Positions 36,815 through 45,730 are shown, numbered from the stretch's first letter. The stretch: DNA of 49,100 nt from Rhodoferax sp. (GCA_026224975.1 JAMFRW010000018.1:1-49100); one strand, 5' to 3'. The notes: generated from the sequence alone by a model not told the origin. Made by a program: numbers and translations.

Positions 36815-38035
36815 ATGCACCGCGTCGTCATCACCGGCATGGGCTGCATCGGCCCGCTGGGGCTGGATGCAGCGAGCACCTGGCAAGGCATGCGCGAAGG
36901 CCGCAGCGGCGTTCGGCCCATCACCGGCTTCGCGCCCGGCGCGTTGCGCACGCGCATTGCTGCGCAAGTTCAAGACACCGATCTGGCGCGCCACTTCGAT
37001 GCCAAGCGGCTGCCGCTGCTCGACCCGGTCTCGCAGTTCGCGCTGATCGCCGCGCGCGAAGCCGTGGCGCAATCGGGTCTCGACTTCACCGCCGGCTCGC
37101 TCGGTGACCGCACCGCGGTAATCCTCGGCACCGCCGTCGGCGGCGAGGCCACGCGTGAAGAGGCGTCGCGCCGTTTGTATGGCGAGAACAACCCGCGCGT
37201 CCACCCCTTCACCATCATCCGCCTGATGGCCAACGCGCCGGCCTCGCAGCTCAGCATGGAATTCGGCTTGCGCGGCCCGTCGTTCGCGGTGGCAAGCGCC
37301 TGCGCTTCGGCCAACCATGCGATGGGCCAGGCGATGCACATGCTGCGCCACGGCGTGGCGCAGGTGGCGCTCACCGGTGGCACCGAAGCCAGCCTGAGCC
37401 TGGCGGTGATCAAGGCCTGGGAAGCCATGCGCGTGCTCGCCGATGATGTGTGCAGCCCGTTCAGCAAACAGCGCCGCGGCCTCGTGCTGGGCGAAGGCGC
37501 CGGCATCTTCGTGCTCGAAACGCTGGAACACGCGCAGGCACGCGGCGCCACCATCCTGGCCGAACTGGCTGGCTCCGGCATGTCGAGCGACGCAACCGAC
37601 ATCGTCCTGCCCGATGCCGGCGGCGCCGCCCGCGCGATGCAAGGTGCGCTGGCCGATGCCGGCCTTGCGCCGGAAGACATCGACTACATCAACGCCCACG
37701 GCACCGGCACCACCGCCAATGACCGCACCGAAACCCGCGCCATCCGGCAGGTGTTCGGCGCGCATGCCGATGCGCTGGCGGTGTCGTCGACCAAATCGAT
37801 GCACGGCCACTTGCTCGGCGCGGCCGGTGCGATCGAACTGCTGGCGGTGGTCGGTGCGATGCGCGAGAGCCTGATCCCGCCGACCATCAATTACACCGAG
37901 CCCGATCCCGAATGTGATCTGGACGTGGTGCCCAACGTGGCCCGCGCGCGGCCGGTGCGCGCCGCGCTCTCGAACTCGTTCGCCTTCGGCGGTATGAACG
38001 CCGCCATCGCGGTCAAGCGCTGGGACGGCGTTTGA
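36815..38035 (+). CDS. Beta-ketoacyl-ACP synthase (FabF/NodE-like)
   Basis: A 406-residue thiolase-fold condensing enzyme. The catalytic triad is complete: Cys163 in VASACASANHAMG, His295 in NAHGTGTTAND and His332 in TKSMHGHLLGAAG, with Lys327 also in place. The C-terminal NSFAFGGMNAAI loop is typical of KAS II. It would extend an acyl chain held on the preceding ACP by decarboxylative condensation. Being a second ACP-KAS pair next to an exporter operon suggests a special acyl product. It is convergent with the aminotransferase gene, 20 nt apart. Confidence 0.9.
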   Translation: MHRVVITGMGCIGPLGLDAASTWQGMREGRSGVRPITGFAPGALRTRIAAQVQDTDLARHFDAKRLPLLDPVSQFALIAAREAVAQSGLDFTAGSLGDRTAVILGTAVGGEATREEASRRLYGENNPRVHPFTIIRLMANAPASQLSMEFGLRGPSFAVASACASANHAMGQAMHMLRHGVAQVALTGGTEASLSLAVIKAWEAMRVLADDVCSPFSKQRRGLVLGEGAGIFVLETLEHAQARGATILAELAGSGMSSDATDIVLPDAGGAARAMQGALADAGLAPEDIDYINAHGTGTTANDRTETRAIRQVFGAHADALAVSSTKSMHGHLLGAAGAIELLAVVGAMRESLIPPTINYTEPDPECDLDVVPNVARARPVRAALSNSFAFGGMNAAIAVKRWDGV

Positions 38036-38045
38036 GTTTTTGCTC

Positions 38046-38064
38046 CCGGGGTTAGTCAGCCCCG
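38046..38064. terminator. Short CGGGG/CCCCG hairpin between convergent genes
   Basis: CCGGGG and CCCCG arms enclose a loop of about 8 nt (TTAGTCAG) between the ketoacyl synthase stop and the aminotransferase stop. The arms partly enter the aminotransferase stop region. T-runs on both sides are short, so termination may be weak or Rho-dependent. Confidence 0.35.
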
Positions 38065-39426
38065 TTTCGCTTTCGTCAGCAACTGATCCAGCAAGGCCAG
38101 GCCGAGGTCGATCTCTTCGGTCGTGATGTGGAGCGACGGCGCGAACGTGATCACGTTCTTGTAGTAGCCGCCGATGTCGAGCACCAGGCCCATCTTCTTG
38201 CCGGCATGTTCCAGGTCGCCAGCCAGGCCGATCTCGACCATCTTGTCGACCAGCTTCTTGTTCGGCGTGAAGGCATCGGCTTCGCAGATCTCGGCGCGCA
38301 GCGCGAGCCCCAGGCCATCGACATCGCCGATTTCCTTGTGGCGCTTCTGCAGGTCCTTGAGCCCTTCGAGAAAGTGCGCGCCCTTGGCCATCACCATGGT
38401 CTCGTAATCGGTCTCGGCCAGCATCTTCATCGTCTCCAAACCCACGGCGGTGCCGAGCGGGTTGGAGGCGAAGGTCGAATGCGTGGAGCCGGGCGGGAAG
38501 ACGGTGGGGTTGATCAGCTCCTCGCGCGCCCACACGCCGGCCAGCGGGTTCAGGCCGTTCGTGAGCGCCTTGCCGAACACCAGTACATCCGGCTGCACGC
38601 CGAAGTGCTCTATGCCCCAGAGCTTGCCGGTGCGATAGAAGCCCATCTGGATTTCATCGACCACCAGCAGGATGCCGTACTTGTCGAGCACCTTCTTCAG
38701 GTCGACGAAGAAGTTCTTGGGCGGGATCACATAACCGCCGGTGCCTTGAATGGCTTCCACATAGAAGGCCGCGTATTCGCACTGGCCGGTCTTCGGGTCC
38801 CACACGCCGTTGTATTCGGTCTCGAAGAGCCGGGCGAACTGCGCCACGCAGAGGGCGCCGTACTCGTCCTTGTCCATGCCCTTGGGGCCGCGGAAGTGGT
38901 ACGGGTAGGTGATGAAGTTCGCGCGGTCACCGAAGTGGCCGAAGCGGCGCCGATAGCGGTAGCTCGAGGTGATGGCCGAGGCGCCCAACGAGCGCCCGTG
39001 GTATCCGCCTTCGAAGGCGAACATCAGGCTCTTGCCGTTGCTGGAGTTGCGCACGATCTTGAGCGAGTCGTCGATCGACTGCGAGCCGCCCACGTTGAAA
39101 TGCACGCGGCCCTTGCGGCCCCACTTGGCTTCGGCGTCGAGCGCGATCACCTTGGCGAGTTCGATCTTGGTCGGGTGCAGGTACTGGCTGGCGACTTGTG
39201 GCAGTACATCGATCTGGCGCTTGAGCACGTCGTTCAGGCGCTTGTTGGCATAGCCGAAGTTCACGGCCGAATACCACATCTGCAGGTCGAGGTAAGGCAC
39301 GCCGCGCTCGTCGAACAGGTAGCTGCCTTCGCAGCGGTCGAAGATCTTCGGCGGGTCGGCATAGTGAACGGTGTCGCCGAAGGAACAGTAGGTGGCTTCG
39401 TCGGCCAGCAGGGCTGCGTCACGCAT
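38056..39426 (-). CDS. Class-III PLP aminotransferase
   Basis: A 456-residue fold-type-I class-III aminotransferase. The PLP lysine is Lys286 in VLVFGKALTNG, and Asp257 in LLVVDEIQMGF binds the pyridine nitrogen. GSQSIDDSLKI and GGYHGRSLGASAIT are the phosphate-binding regions. The family covers acetylornithine, GABA, diaminobutyrate and taurine transaminases; the substrate cannot be told from sequence. The ATG at 39426 opens with MRDAALLADEATYC; the frame upstream is open but runs over the HAD gene. It overlaps the HAD phosphatase by 8 nt, so the two probably act in sequence. Last gene of the exporter operon, convergent with the ketoacyl synthase. Confidence 0.9.
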   Translation of the reverse strand: MRDAALLADEATYCSFGDTVHYADPPKIFDRCEGSYLFDERGVPYLDLQMWYSAVNFGYANKRLNDVLKRQIDVLPQVASQYLHPTKIELAKVIALDAEAKWGRKGRVHFNVGGSQSIDDSLKIVRNSSNGKSLMFAFEGGYHGRSLGASAITSSYRYRRRFGHFGDRANFITYPYHFRGPKGMDKDEYGALCVAQFARLFETEYNGVWDPKTGQCEYAAFYVEAIQGTGGYVIPPKNFFVDLKKVLDKYGILLVVDEIQMGFYRTGKLWGIEHFGVQPDVLVFGKALTNGLNPLAGVWAREELINPTVFPPGSTHSTFASNPLGTAVGLETMKMLAETDYETMVMAKGAHFLEGLKDLQKRHKEIGDVDGLGLALRAEICEADAFTPNKKLVDKMVEIGLAGDLEHAGKKMGLVLDIGGYYKNVITFAPSLHITTEEIDLGLALLDQLLTKAKRG

Positions 39427-40126
39427 GGGATTCGGATCCTTGGTCTTGGGAAATGAGATGAGTGGCGGCGAGGCTCGATAAGAGGCTCGGCAAGAGAGCC
39501 AAGGCCTGGTCGAAGTTGGCGACCGGCTGGTGTGGCAGGCCGGTGTCCAGGCAATGGTCGAGCAGGCGCTTCTTGGCGAAGACGATCTGCGCGCGGCCGG
39601 CCACGCAGAAGTCGGATGCGCCATCGCCGATCATCACGAAGCGCTCGCCAGCCGAGGCGATCGGCGCTTGCGTGAAGGCGCACTTGCAGGTGCCGCTGGC
39701 CGTGCGGCAATCGGGCTTCGCATGCGGGAATTCGAGCCGCCAGCGGCGCGGGCCGTCTTCGACCAGGTGATTCGCGGTGATGGGCAAGCCGCCCAGGCCG
39801 TGGCGTGCGAGGATGAGTTCGATCGCGTAATCGAGCCCGTCGCTCAGGATCTTCAGCGGCATGCCGGCATCGCGTGCGGCGGCCACGAAGGCGGGAAACG
39901 CCGGGTCGATCGCCATCGACGCCAAATGCTCGTCGAGTTCGCTGCGGCTGCAATCGAGCAGCGCGATCTGGCCGGCCATGCATTCGCGCGAGCCGATGCG
40001 GCCTTCGCGCCAATCGGCCTCCAAGGCATCCCAGCCAGGGCGGCCGAAGCGGATCAGCAAGGAATCGGTCACGTCTTCGAGCGAGATCGTGCCATCGAAA
40101 TCAACCAACAAAGTCCAGGGAGACAT
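39419..40126 (-). CDS. HAD-IB phosphatase (MtnX/SerB-like)
   Basis: A 235-residue haloacid-dehalogenase phosphatase. Motif I is LLVDFDGTISLED (Asp9 nucleophile, Asp11 acid), motif II the ILSDGLDY serine, and motif IV FVMIGDGASDFCVAG. A cysteine-containing insert, ASGTCKCAF, is reminiscent of MtnX-like proteins. Possible substrates are phosphoserine, phosphohomoserine or similar small phospho-compounds; MtnX of methionine salvage is unlikely, since no other mtn gene is near. The start is the ATG at 40126. It overlaps the aminotransferase and follows the HlyD gene after an 87-nt gap with a hairpin. Confidence 0.86.
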   Translation of the reverse strand: MSPWTLLVDFDGTISLEDVTDSLLIRFGRPGWDALEADWREGRIGSRECMAGQIALLDCSRSELDEHLASMAIDPAFPAFVAAARDAGMPLKILSDGLDYAIELILARHGLGGLPITANHLVEDGPRRWRLEFPHAKPDCRTASGTCKCAFTQAPIASAGERFVMIGDGASDFCVAGRAQIVFAKKRLLDHCLDTGLPHQPVANFDQALALLPSLLSSLAATHLISQDQGSESHA

Positions 40127-40136
40127 GCTCAACTCC

Positions 40137-40158
40137 GGGCAGCCGCGCGGGGCTGCCC
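40137..40158 (-). other. Intercistronic hairpin between HlyD and HAD genes
   Basis: GGGCAGCC (40137-40144) and GGCTGCCC (40151-40158) make a perfect 8-bp stem around GCGCGG. No T-run follows in the direction of transcription (minus strand), so it is more likely a partial terminator, processing site or mRNA-stability element separating the exporter genes from the two enzyme genes. Confidence 0.45.
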
Positions 40159-40213
40159 TGTCAGGGGAATCAGAATCGATGGGGTTCAACGTGCCGTGGA
40201 GGCCGCTCGCCAA

Positions 40214-41119
40214 TCAAGGTAAAAAGCGCACCAGAACACGCTGACCGATGCGCAACGTGCTCGCGTCGAGTTTCAGCAAACACTCGACGGAGCGGGCGTC
40301 TGTGCCGTCCCGGGCATCGTCGCCCAAGCGGCTGGGGCCGAACAACTCGCCCACCCGGACGACCTGCGCGGTGTGCACCTGCCCTTCGTCGCCCGCCGAA
40401 ACCACTTCGGCGCGCATACCGATTTTTACATGTTCGACCAGCGACTCGTTCAATTCGGCCCGCACGATCAGCGGTTTGTCGGGCCGCAGCGTGTAAAGAA
40501 TTCCGAGCGCGGGCACGTTGTCGCCGGTTTGAGCCAGGCGTTCGATCACGCGGCCGGCCGCCGGTGCGCGCACGGTGCTCACGTCGACCGCCTGGCGCGT
40601 CTGCACGAGCTTCTGGCGCGCGGCGGCGAGGTTGGCATCGCTCACACCGATGTCGGCTTGCAGCTCGACGGCGGCAGCGCGTGCATCGTCAGCGGATTGG
40701 CCGCTGGCAGCACCGGCTGCGGCAGCTTCTCTCAAGCGAGTAGCGCGCGATTGCAAGGCTGGCAGCCGGGCACGCTGCGCACCGAGTTGCGCCTGCGCTT
40801 GCGTGATCTCGGCTTGCGCCGCGGCGACCGAGAGTTCTGCTTGTCGCGAAGCCAGTGTGGCGAGCGCCTGACCGGCCTTGACGCTGTCGCCCACCTCGAC
40901 CTGCATCTGCGCGATCACGCCATCGCGCGGCGCGAGCACACGTTGCACGCCGCCTTCCACATCGACCCGGCCGCGGGCCATGGCGGCGTAGCGCGGGCTG
41001 GCGGCCGAGGCTGCGGATGCGGCGGAAGCTGGCGCGTTGCCTTCGCCGGAACAGGCGGTGAGCAGGCCAGCCAAAAGGGCGGCGCTCCAGGTCGCGACGT
41101 GGAAAGGTCCAGGTGTCAT
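40214..41119 (-). CDS. HlyD/DevB-like periplasmic adaptor lipoprotein
   Basis: A 301-residue membrane-fusion protein. A lipobox LTAC (Cys23) replaces the usual anchor helix, so it is probably an inner-membrane-tethered lipoprotein. After an Ala/Ser-rich linker come the split lipoyl motif (GVIAQMQVEVGDSVKAGQAL and VSTVRAPAAGRVIERLAQTG), a coiled-coil hairpin (about 85-165) and the beta-barrel. It links the DevC-like permease to the outer-membrane factor. It overlaps the ATPase gene by ATGA. The DevB of heterocyst glycolipid export is the closest functional analogue by architecture. Confidence 0.88.
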   Translation of the reverse strand: MTPGPFHVATWSAALLAGLLTACSGEGNAPASAASAASAASPRYAAMARGRVDVEGGVQRVLAPRDGVIAQMQVEVGDSVKAGQALATLASRQAELSVAAAQAEITQAQAQLGAQRARLPALQSRATRLREAAAAGAASGQSADDARAAAVELQADIGVSDANLAAARQKLVQTRQAVDVSTVRAPAAGRVIERLAQTGDNVPALGILYTLRPDKPLIVRAELNESLVEHVKIGMRAEVVSAGDEGQVHTAQVVRVGELFGPSRLGDDARDGTDARSVECLLKLDASTLRIGQRVLVRFLP

Positions 41120-41895
41120 TCGGCGGTTTCCTCGCGCAAGCGTGTGAGCAGCGGCGTGTCTGGCGGTGTTTCTAGCGGCATCGTGCGGATGGGCGGCGCT
41201 GGGCGCTGGTCGGTCAGGATGCGGCCGTCTTCCATCAACAGCACGCGGTCGCCATGGCTGATGAGCCGCGGGTCGTGGCTCACGCACAGCACGGCGCTGC
41301 CGTGGCGCCGGGCAATGTTGTGCAGGATGTCGATCACCCGCTGGCCATTGGCGGCATCGAGTGCGCTGGTCGGTTCGTCGGCAAACAGCAGTTGCGGGCG
41401 CTTGGCGAGTGCACGGGCAATGGCGACGCGCTGTTTCTCTCCGCCCGAGAGTTCCGCCGGTCGCAACTGCGCACGGTCTTCGATGCCGACTTCGGCCAGC
41501 GCTTCCTGCGCCCGCGTGCGCGCCTCTGCAGCGCTCAAGCCGAGGTAGCCCAAGGGCAACATCACCTGCTCGACGGCCGTCAGCGCGCCGAACAGGTTGA
41601 AGCCCTGGAAGACGAAGCCGGTGTGCTCCAGCCGAAAGCGCTCCAGCTCGCGAGGGCGCAGCGCCCACAAGTCCACGCCGAGCGCCTGCACCGTGCCGCT
41701 GTCGGGCCGCAACAAGCCGCCGAGCAAGGCGAGCAAAGTGCTCTTGCCGCAGCCGGAAGGGCCTTCGACCAGCGTGAGTTCGCCCGGCGCGATGTCGAGC
41801 GAGAGCCCTTGCAGCACGCGGGTTTCGACGCGCCCGCTGCGGAACGATTTGGCCAGCGCCATGCCGCGCAGCGCCGAGGTTGCGGGCGCGCTCAT
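41116..41895 (-). CDS. ABC exporter ATPase (DevA/LolD-like)
   Basis: A 259-residue nucleotide-binding subunit. Walker A is GPSGCGKST, the signature LSGGEKQR, Walker B LLFADEP followed by TSALD, and the switch histidine lies in VLCVSHDPRL. It is of the MacB/LolD/FtsE group. The start MSAPATSA (ATG at 41895) overlaps the permease stop by ATGA; the frame is open further up but antisense-like. Its stop overlaps the HlyD start the same way, so permease, ATPase and adaptor are translationally coupled. Confidence 0.93.
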   Translation of the reverse strand: MSAPATSALRGMALAKSFRSGRVETRVLQGLSLDIAPGELTLVEGPSGCGKSTLLALLGGLLRPDSGTVQALGVDLWALRPRELERFRLEHTGFVFQGFNLFGALTAVEQVMLPLGYLGLSAAEARTRAQEALAEVGIEDRAQLRPAELSGGEKQRVAIARALAKRPQLLFADEPTSALDAANGQRVIDILHNIARRHGSAVLCVSHDPRLISHGDRVLLMEDGRILTDQRPAPPIRTMPLETPPDTPLLTRLREETAE

Positions 41896-43040
41896 CGCAG
41901 CAAAGTCGCCGCATCGGCGCGCCGCAACACGCGCACCGCCGCCAGGCCGGAGACGAGCGCGATCACCATCACCAGCGCCGCGCACGCCAGGCTGGGCAGC
42001 CAGCCGAGGGCCACCGGCACATCGTGCCGCCGCGCCAGCCACAAGGCCGCCGCCGAGCCGATCGCGCCCACGACCAGCCCGCTCGCGCCCACCCACGCCG
42101 CCTGTTCCAGCACCACCGCGCGCAAGGCGCGCACGCCCACGCCTAGCGCGTGCAGCGTGGCGTATTCGCTCACCGAGCCGGCCACGGCGGCCATCTGCGT
42201 CTGGCTGGTGATGACGGCACCGACCACGCACACGACCGCCGCGAGGAACATCACGCCCAGCCCAGCGCCGGTCTCGAACATCCAGTACAGCACCGCGCGG
42301 CGCGAGAACTCGGCGCGCGTCCACACTTCGAAGCGGTGCCTGGCGCCGACCGCATTCAGTCGCTGGCGGGCGGCTTCGGCCTGGAGCGCGTTGCCGGGAT
42401 CGCTCAAGCGCGCGAGGTAGTAGGTGGCGCGCGGGTCGTGCTCGCCGCCGTCTTGCAGGCGCGCGGCGGTGTCGATCGAGGCCAGCAGGTTCACGCCACC
42501 CAACGCGCGTAGCCCGGTCGCCGTGCCGATCACGCGCACCTGCCGGCCGTTGATGCGCGCGTGGCCGCCGGTGGCCACACCGAGCTTGTCGAGGTCGGCG
42601 CGGTCGACGATCACCGTGTCGGGCTCGGCCAGCATGGCGCGTTGCTCTGGCCCGAGTGCGCGGTCGAACATCATGCTGCCCGCCCGCGTGTCGATGCCCG
42701 AGACCGTGACAGACACGCCGCCTTGCCCGCCGGCTGCACTGCGCCAGTCGCCATCGACCCAGCGGAAGGCTTCGACGCGCGCCACGGCCGGGTCGAGCCG
42801 CAGCCAGATCTCGGTATCGAGCGGCACCGGCCGGCCCAGCTCCACGCTCTGCGTGCCCGGGTTGCCCACCCACAAGTCGCCACCCGACCGGTCGACGAAC
42901 ACCGCTGCGCTGCCGAAGATGCCCAGCACCAGCGCCGCCTGCACCAGCAGCAGCAGGCCGGAAAACGCCACCGCCAGCATCGCCGGCAAAAAGCGCCGCC
43001 ACTCGTGCAGCAGCGTCTTGCGGGCGAGGGCGACGATCAT
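41892..43040 (-). CDS. ABC exporter permease (DevC/FtsX-like)
   Basis: A 382-residue permease with the MacB/FtsX topology: one N-terminal helix (about 18-42), a large periplasmic domain (about 45-255) and three C-terminal helices (about 262-285, 312-338, 348-368). The opening MIVALARKTLLHEWRRFLPA resembles DevC proteins. Such systems extract amphipathic substrates from the inner membrane rather than pump them from the cytoplasm. The start ATG at 43040 overlaps the outer-membrane factor stop by ATGA. Confidence 0.9.
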   Translation of the reverse strand: MIVALARKTLLHEWRRFLPAMLAVAFSGLLLLVQAALVLGIFGSAAVFVDRSGGDLWVGNPGTQSVELGRPVPLDTEIWLRLDPAVARVEAFRWVDGDWRSAAGGQGGVSVTVSGIDTRAGSMMFDRALGPEQRAMLAEPDTVIVDRADLDKLGVATGGHARINGRQVRVIGTATGLRALGGVNLLASIDTAARLQDGGEHDPRATYYLARLSDPGNALQAEAARQRLNAVGARHRFEVWTRAEFSRRAVLYWMFETGAGLGVMFLAAVVCVVGAVITSQTQMAAVAGSVSEYATLHALGVGVRALRAVVLEQAAWVGASGLVVGAIGSAAALWLARRHDVPVALGWLPSLACAALVMVIALVSGLAAVRVLRRADAATLLR

Positions 43041-44575
43041 GGGCGTGGCGCAGCGGCGGGCGCTGTATCCATCGCTGCGCCGCCTAGCGATTTATACAGC
43101 GCCACGAAAGCCAGTTGCTGCGCCAGTTCGGCATCGGCCAAAGCCAGATCGGCCTGCACGATGCCGCCGCGCGCGCGGCTGGTCTCGAACTCGTCGGCCA
43201 AGCCCAGGCGCACGCGTGTGGCTGCGCCGCGCTCCAAGCCGCCGACGGCATCGCGCGCGCGCCGTAACGCCGCCACGTGATCGGCTTGCAGCGAGAGCGT
43301 GGCCATGGCGGTTTGCACTTCGGCCACGGCTTCGAGCACGCTTTGTCGGTAGCCGAGCAAGGCGGCATCGAGCTCGGCGTGGCGGGCTTGCAGCGCGGCT
43401 TGGCGCGCACCCCAGTCGAACAGCGGCATGTCGATCGTCGGGCCGAGTGCCAGCGTGCCGTGCAGGCCGCGGTCGCTGTGCACACCGATCACGGCTGCAG
43501 CCACGCTGAGTGCGCCGCCCAGGCCGATGCGCGGCGACAGGTCGGCGCGCGCCACGCCCGCCGCGCCGGCTGCCTTGAGCACCTGCTGTTCGGCATGGCG
43601 GATTTCGGGGCGCGCGCGCAGCATGTCGGCGGGCGTTTGTTCGATGCGCAAGGCTGACAGATCGCGCTGAGGCGTGGCAGTGCTTTGCGCCGCCGAGCTT
43701 GATGTGCTTTGCCCGTAAGGCAACGCGGCATTGCGGTCGCCCAGCAGCACCGTGAGCTGCTGCCGGCAGCGCGCCATCGTCGTCAGCGGATCGGTGCGCA
43801 GCGCTTCGGCTTGCGCAACGCCGAGTTGCGCACGCGCAAGTTCGTCGCCCGCGGCTTGGCGGGTGCGGATGCGCGTGTCGGTGAGCGCCAGGTGGCGGCG
43901 CTGCAAGGCGATGTCCTGGTCGAGCAGGGCCAGGCGGCGCTCGGCATGCCGCCTTTCGAGGTGGGTGCGCACGACTTCGGCGACGAGTGACGCGCGTGCG
44001 GCCTGCACATCGGCTTGCGCCAGGCCGACCTCGGCATTTGCCATGTCGGTGGTGGCTTCGGCGCGGCCGAACAAGCCCAGCTCCCATTGCGCGTCGAACC
44101 CGGCCTGGAAGTAGCTCGTGCGGCTGTCCGGGCTGGGGCCAGAGGTGGTGGCGAAGCGCAGGTTGGGGCGGAAAGGCGCATCGGCCACGGGCAGCAGCGC
44201 CCGCGAAGCCCGCAGGCGTTCACCGGCGGCGGCAAGTGGCAGGTTGCCAGCCAAGGCGCGGGCGACGAGGTCATCGAGCGCCGGATCGCCGAGGGCGCGC
44301 CACCATGTCGCCAGATCGGGCGCTGGCGAGGTCGCTTCGGCCGGCATCGAAGATGCTCCGGATGCGGCAGAGGCAGGCATCGGCGGCCACTGCTCGGGCA
44401 CATCGGGACGAAGCGTTGCATCCGGCACCGGCCCGGTGGCGCAGCCCGCGAGCGCGAGCGCCAACAAGGCCATCGGCGCGATGTTCGAGTTCGCCAAAGA
44501 CACCGCGCGCGAGAACCTCAGCCCCGGCCCCCGAAGGCGTGGCGAACGGATGTCGAACGGGTTCGCAAGCCTCAT
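43037..44575 (-). CDS. Efflux outer-membrane factor, NodT-type lipoprotein
   Basis: A 512-residue TolC-like channel. A rather long N-terminal leader runs to the lipobox LAGC (Cys45); a start at the ATG at 44473 would give a much shorter leader. The mature part has WWRALGDPALDDLVARALAG and two OEP repeats, with LFDWGARQAALQARHAEL in the second. It is the first gene of the minus-strand exporter operon and so precedes permease, ATPase and adaptor. A 163-bp gap separates it from the divergent hydrolase, where promoters for both should lie. Confidence 0.9.
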   Translation of the reverse strand: MRLANPFDIRSPRLRGPGLRFSRAVSLANSNIAPMALLALALAGCATGPVPDATLRPDVPEQWPPMPASAASGASSMPAEATSPAPDLATWWRALGDPALDDLVARALAGNLPLAAAGERLRASRALLPVADAPFRPNLRFATTSGPSPDSRTSYFQAGFDAQWELGLFGRAEATTDMANAEVGLAQADVQAARASLVAEVVRTHLERRHAERRLALLDQDIALQRRHLALTDTRIRTRQAAGDELARAQLGVAQAEALRTDPLTTMARCRQQLTVLLGDRNAALPYGQSTSSSAAQSTATPQRDLSALRIEQTPADMLRARPEIRHAEQQVLKAAGAAGVARADLSPRIGLGGALSVAAAVIGVHSDRGLHGTLALGPTIDMPLFDWGARQAALQARHAELDAALLGYRQSVLEAVAEVQTAMATLSLQADHVAALRRARDAVGGLERGAATRVRLGLADEFETSRARGGIVQADLALADAELAQQLAFVALYKSLGGAAMDTAPAAAPRP

Positions 44576-44738
44576 GGAAGGGTGTTGAGCGGGTAGTGAA
44601 AACAACCCGCCGATGATAGGGCGGCCCGCCCGGGAACCAGTGACTTCGCCGGCCCCCACCGGCCCGAACAAAGTGCGGCCGCAGCCCGAACGGCGACAAT
44701 CGCGGCTGCACAAGCAGCAGGCAGCGAACAGGCAAACG

Positions 44739-45686
44739 ATGGTGAAGTCGGCAGATTTTTTTTGGCGCCCTGCTGCAGCGCCCACCGATGGTTCGAACGG
44801 CCGCTCCGGCGTGCTCCTGATTCATGGCCTGACCGGCACGCCCGCCGAAATGCGCTCGGTCGGCAAGGGCTTGCTGCAAGCCGGTTTCACCGTCCACGGC
44901 GTGCAGTTGGCGGGCCACTGCGGTGACGAAGCCGATCTGCTCGCGACAGGCTGGCGCGATTGGTATCGCAGCGTCGACGAAGCCGCCACGCTGATGCGCC
45001 AAGAGGTCGATCACCTCTTTGTCGCCGGCCTGTCCATGGGCGCGGTGCTCGCGCTCAAGCTCGCCATCGAACGCCCGAACGATGTGCAAGGCCTGGGCCT
45101 CTACGGCACCACGTTCAAGTACGACGGCTGGGCGATCCCTGCCATTGCGCGGCTGTCGTTTTTGCTGCCCATCGCCTGCGCCCTGGGCATCGGCCGCCAC
45201 CGTTCGTTCATGGAAAGCTTTCCCTACGGCATCAAGGACGAACGCATCCGCAAACGCATCGTCGGCGGCATGCTGGCTGGCGACAGCGCCGCAGGCGGCC
45301 TGCCCGGCAACCCGTGGCCGTCACTCGCACAGTTCATCAGCCTCTCGCACAACGTGCGCAAACGCCTGGGCCGCGTGCGTGCGCCGTGCCAGGCCATTCA
45401 TGCGTCGAATGACGACATTGCGAGCCTGAAGAACGTCGACATCATCAAGCGCCATGTGAGCGCGCGCGTCGAAACCGTGCTGCTCGAAGACAGCTATCAC
45501 ATGGTCACGGTGGATGCCCAACGCGATTTGCTGGTCGAGCGCTCGGCGCAGTTTTTTGCGGCAATTGCGGCGGAGCGGGGCGGCTCGAAAGGGGTGACAA
45601 GTTCGCCACAAGATCCGCCAAGAGATTCGCCAATCGTGGCGCCAAGCGACAAAAAATTTTCGATTGGTTTCGAGAAATCTCTTTGA
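44739..45686 (+). CDS. Alpha/beta hydrolase (carboxylesterase-like) with atypical tail
   Basis: A 315-residue serine hydrolase resembling Est30-type carboxylesterases or monoacylglycerol lipases. LLIHGLTGTPAEM gives the oxyanion region, GLSMG the nucleophile, ASNDD the acid and DSYHMV the histidine. The ATG at 44739 was chosen because the fold begins soon after. The conserved fold ends near FFAAIAAERGG; the last ~35 residues (SSPQDPPRDSPIVAPSDKKF and on) are unlike the family and lie where TTCGCCA-type repeats begin, so the original stop may have been lost. It is divergent from the exporter operon and could process its acyl product. Confidence 0.85.
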   Translation: MVKSADFFWRPAAAPTDGSNGRSGVLLIHGLTGTPAEMRSVGKGLLQAGFTVHGVQLAGHCGDEADLLATGWRDWYRSVDEAATLMRQEVDHLFVAGLSMGAVLALKLAIERPNDVQGLGLYGTTFKYDGWAIPAIARLSFLLPIACALGIGRHRSFMESFPYGIKDERIRKRIVGGMLAGDSAAGGLPGNPWPSLAQFISLSHNVRKRLGRVRAPCQAIHASNDDIASLKNVDIIKRHVSARVETVLLEDSYHMVTVDAQRDLLVERSAQFFAAIAAERGGSKGVTSSPQDPPRDSPIVAPSDKKFSIGFEKSL

Positions 45687-45730
45687 AAACAATAGGTTGA
45701 TTGGTCTGCCGGCAGCGTTTGGTTTCGAGA
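45664..45730. repeat. 12-bp direct repeats TTGGTTTCGAGA in AT-richer patch
   Basis: TTGGTTTCGAGA occurs at 45664-45675 and 45719-45730, 55 bp apart. Nearby, short TTCGCCA-containing words recur at about 45604, 45626 and 45736. The patch is clearly less GC-rich than its surroundings. It lies between the hydrolase tail and the broken Fic gene and may mark an old insertion or deletion border. Confidence 0.5.

Noticed and set aside
39427-39624. Longer start for the class-III aminotransferase
   Set aside because: The extra 66 residues are off-frame HAD gene sequence, Ser/Arg/Pro-rich and unlike any aminotransferase.
41896-43002. N-terminal extension that would fuse the ABC ATPase to upstream sequence
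   Set aside because: The upstream part is an off-frame reading of the permease gene; the ATPase start at 41895 overlaps the permease stop by ATGA and fits family length.
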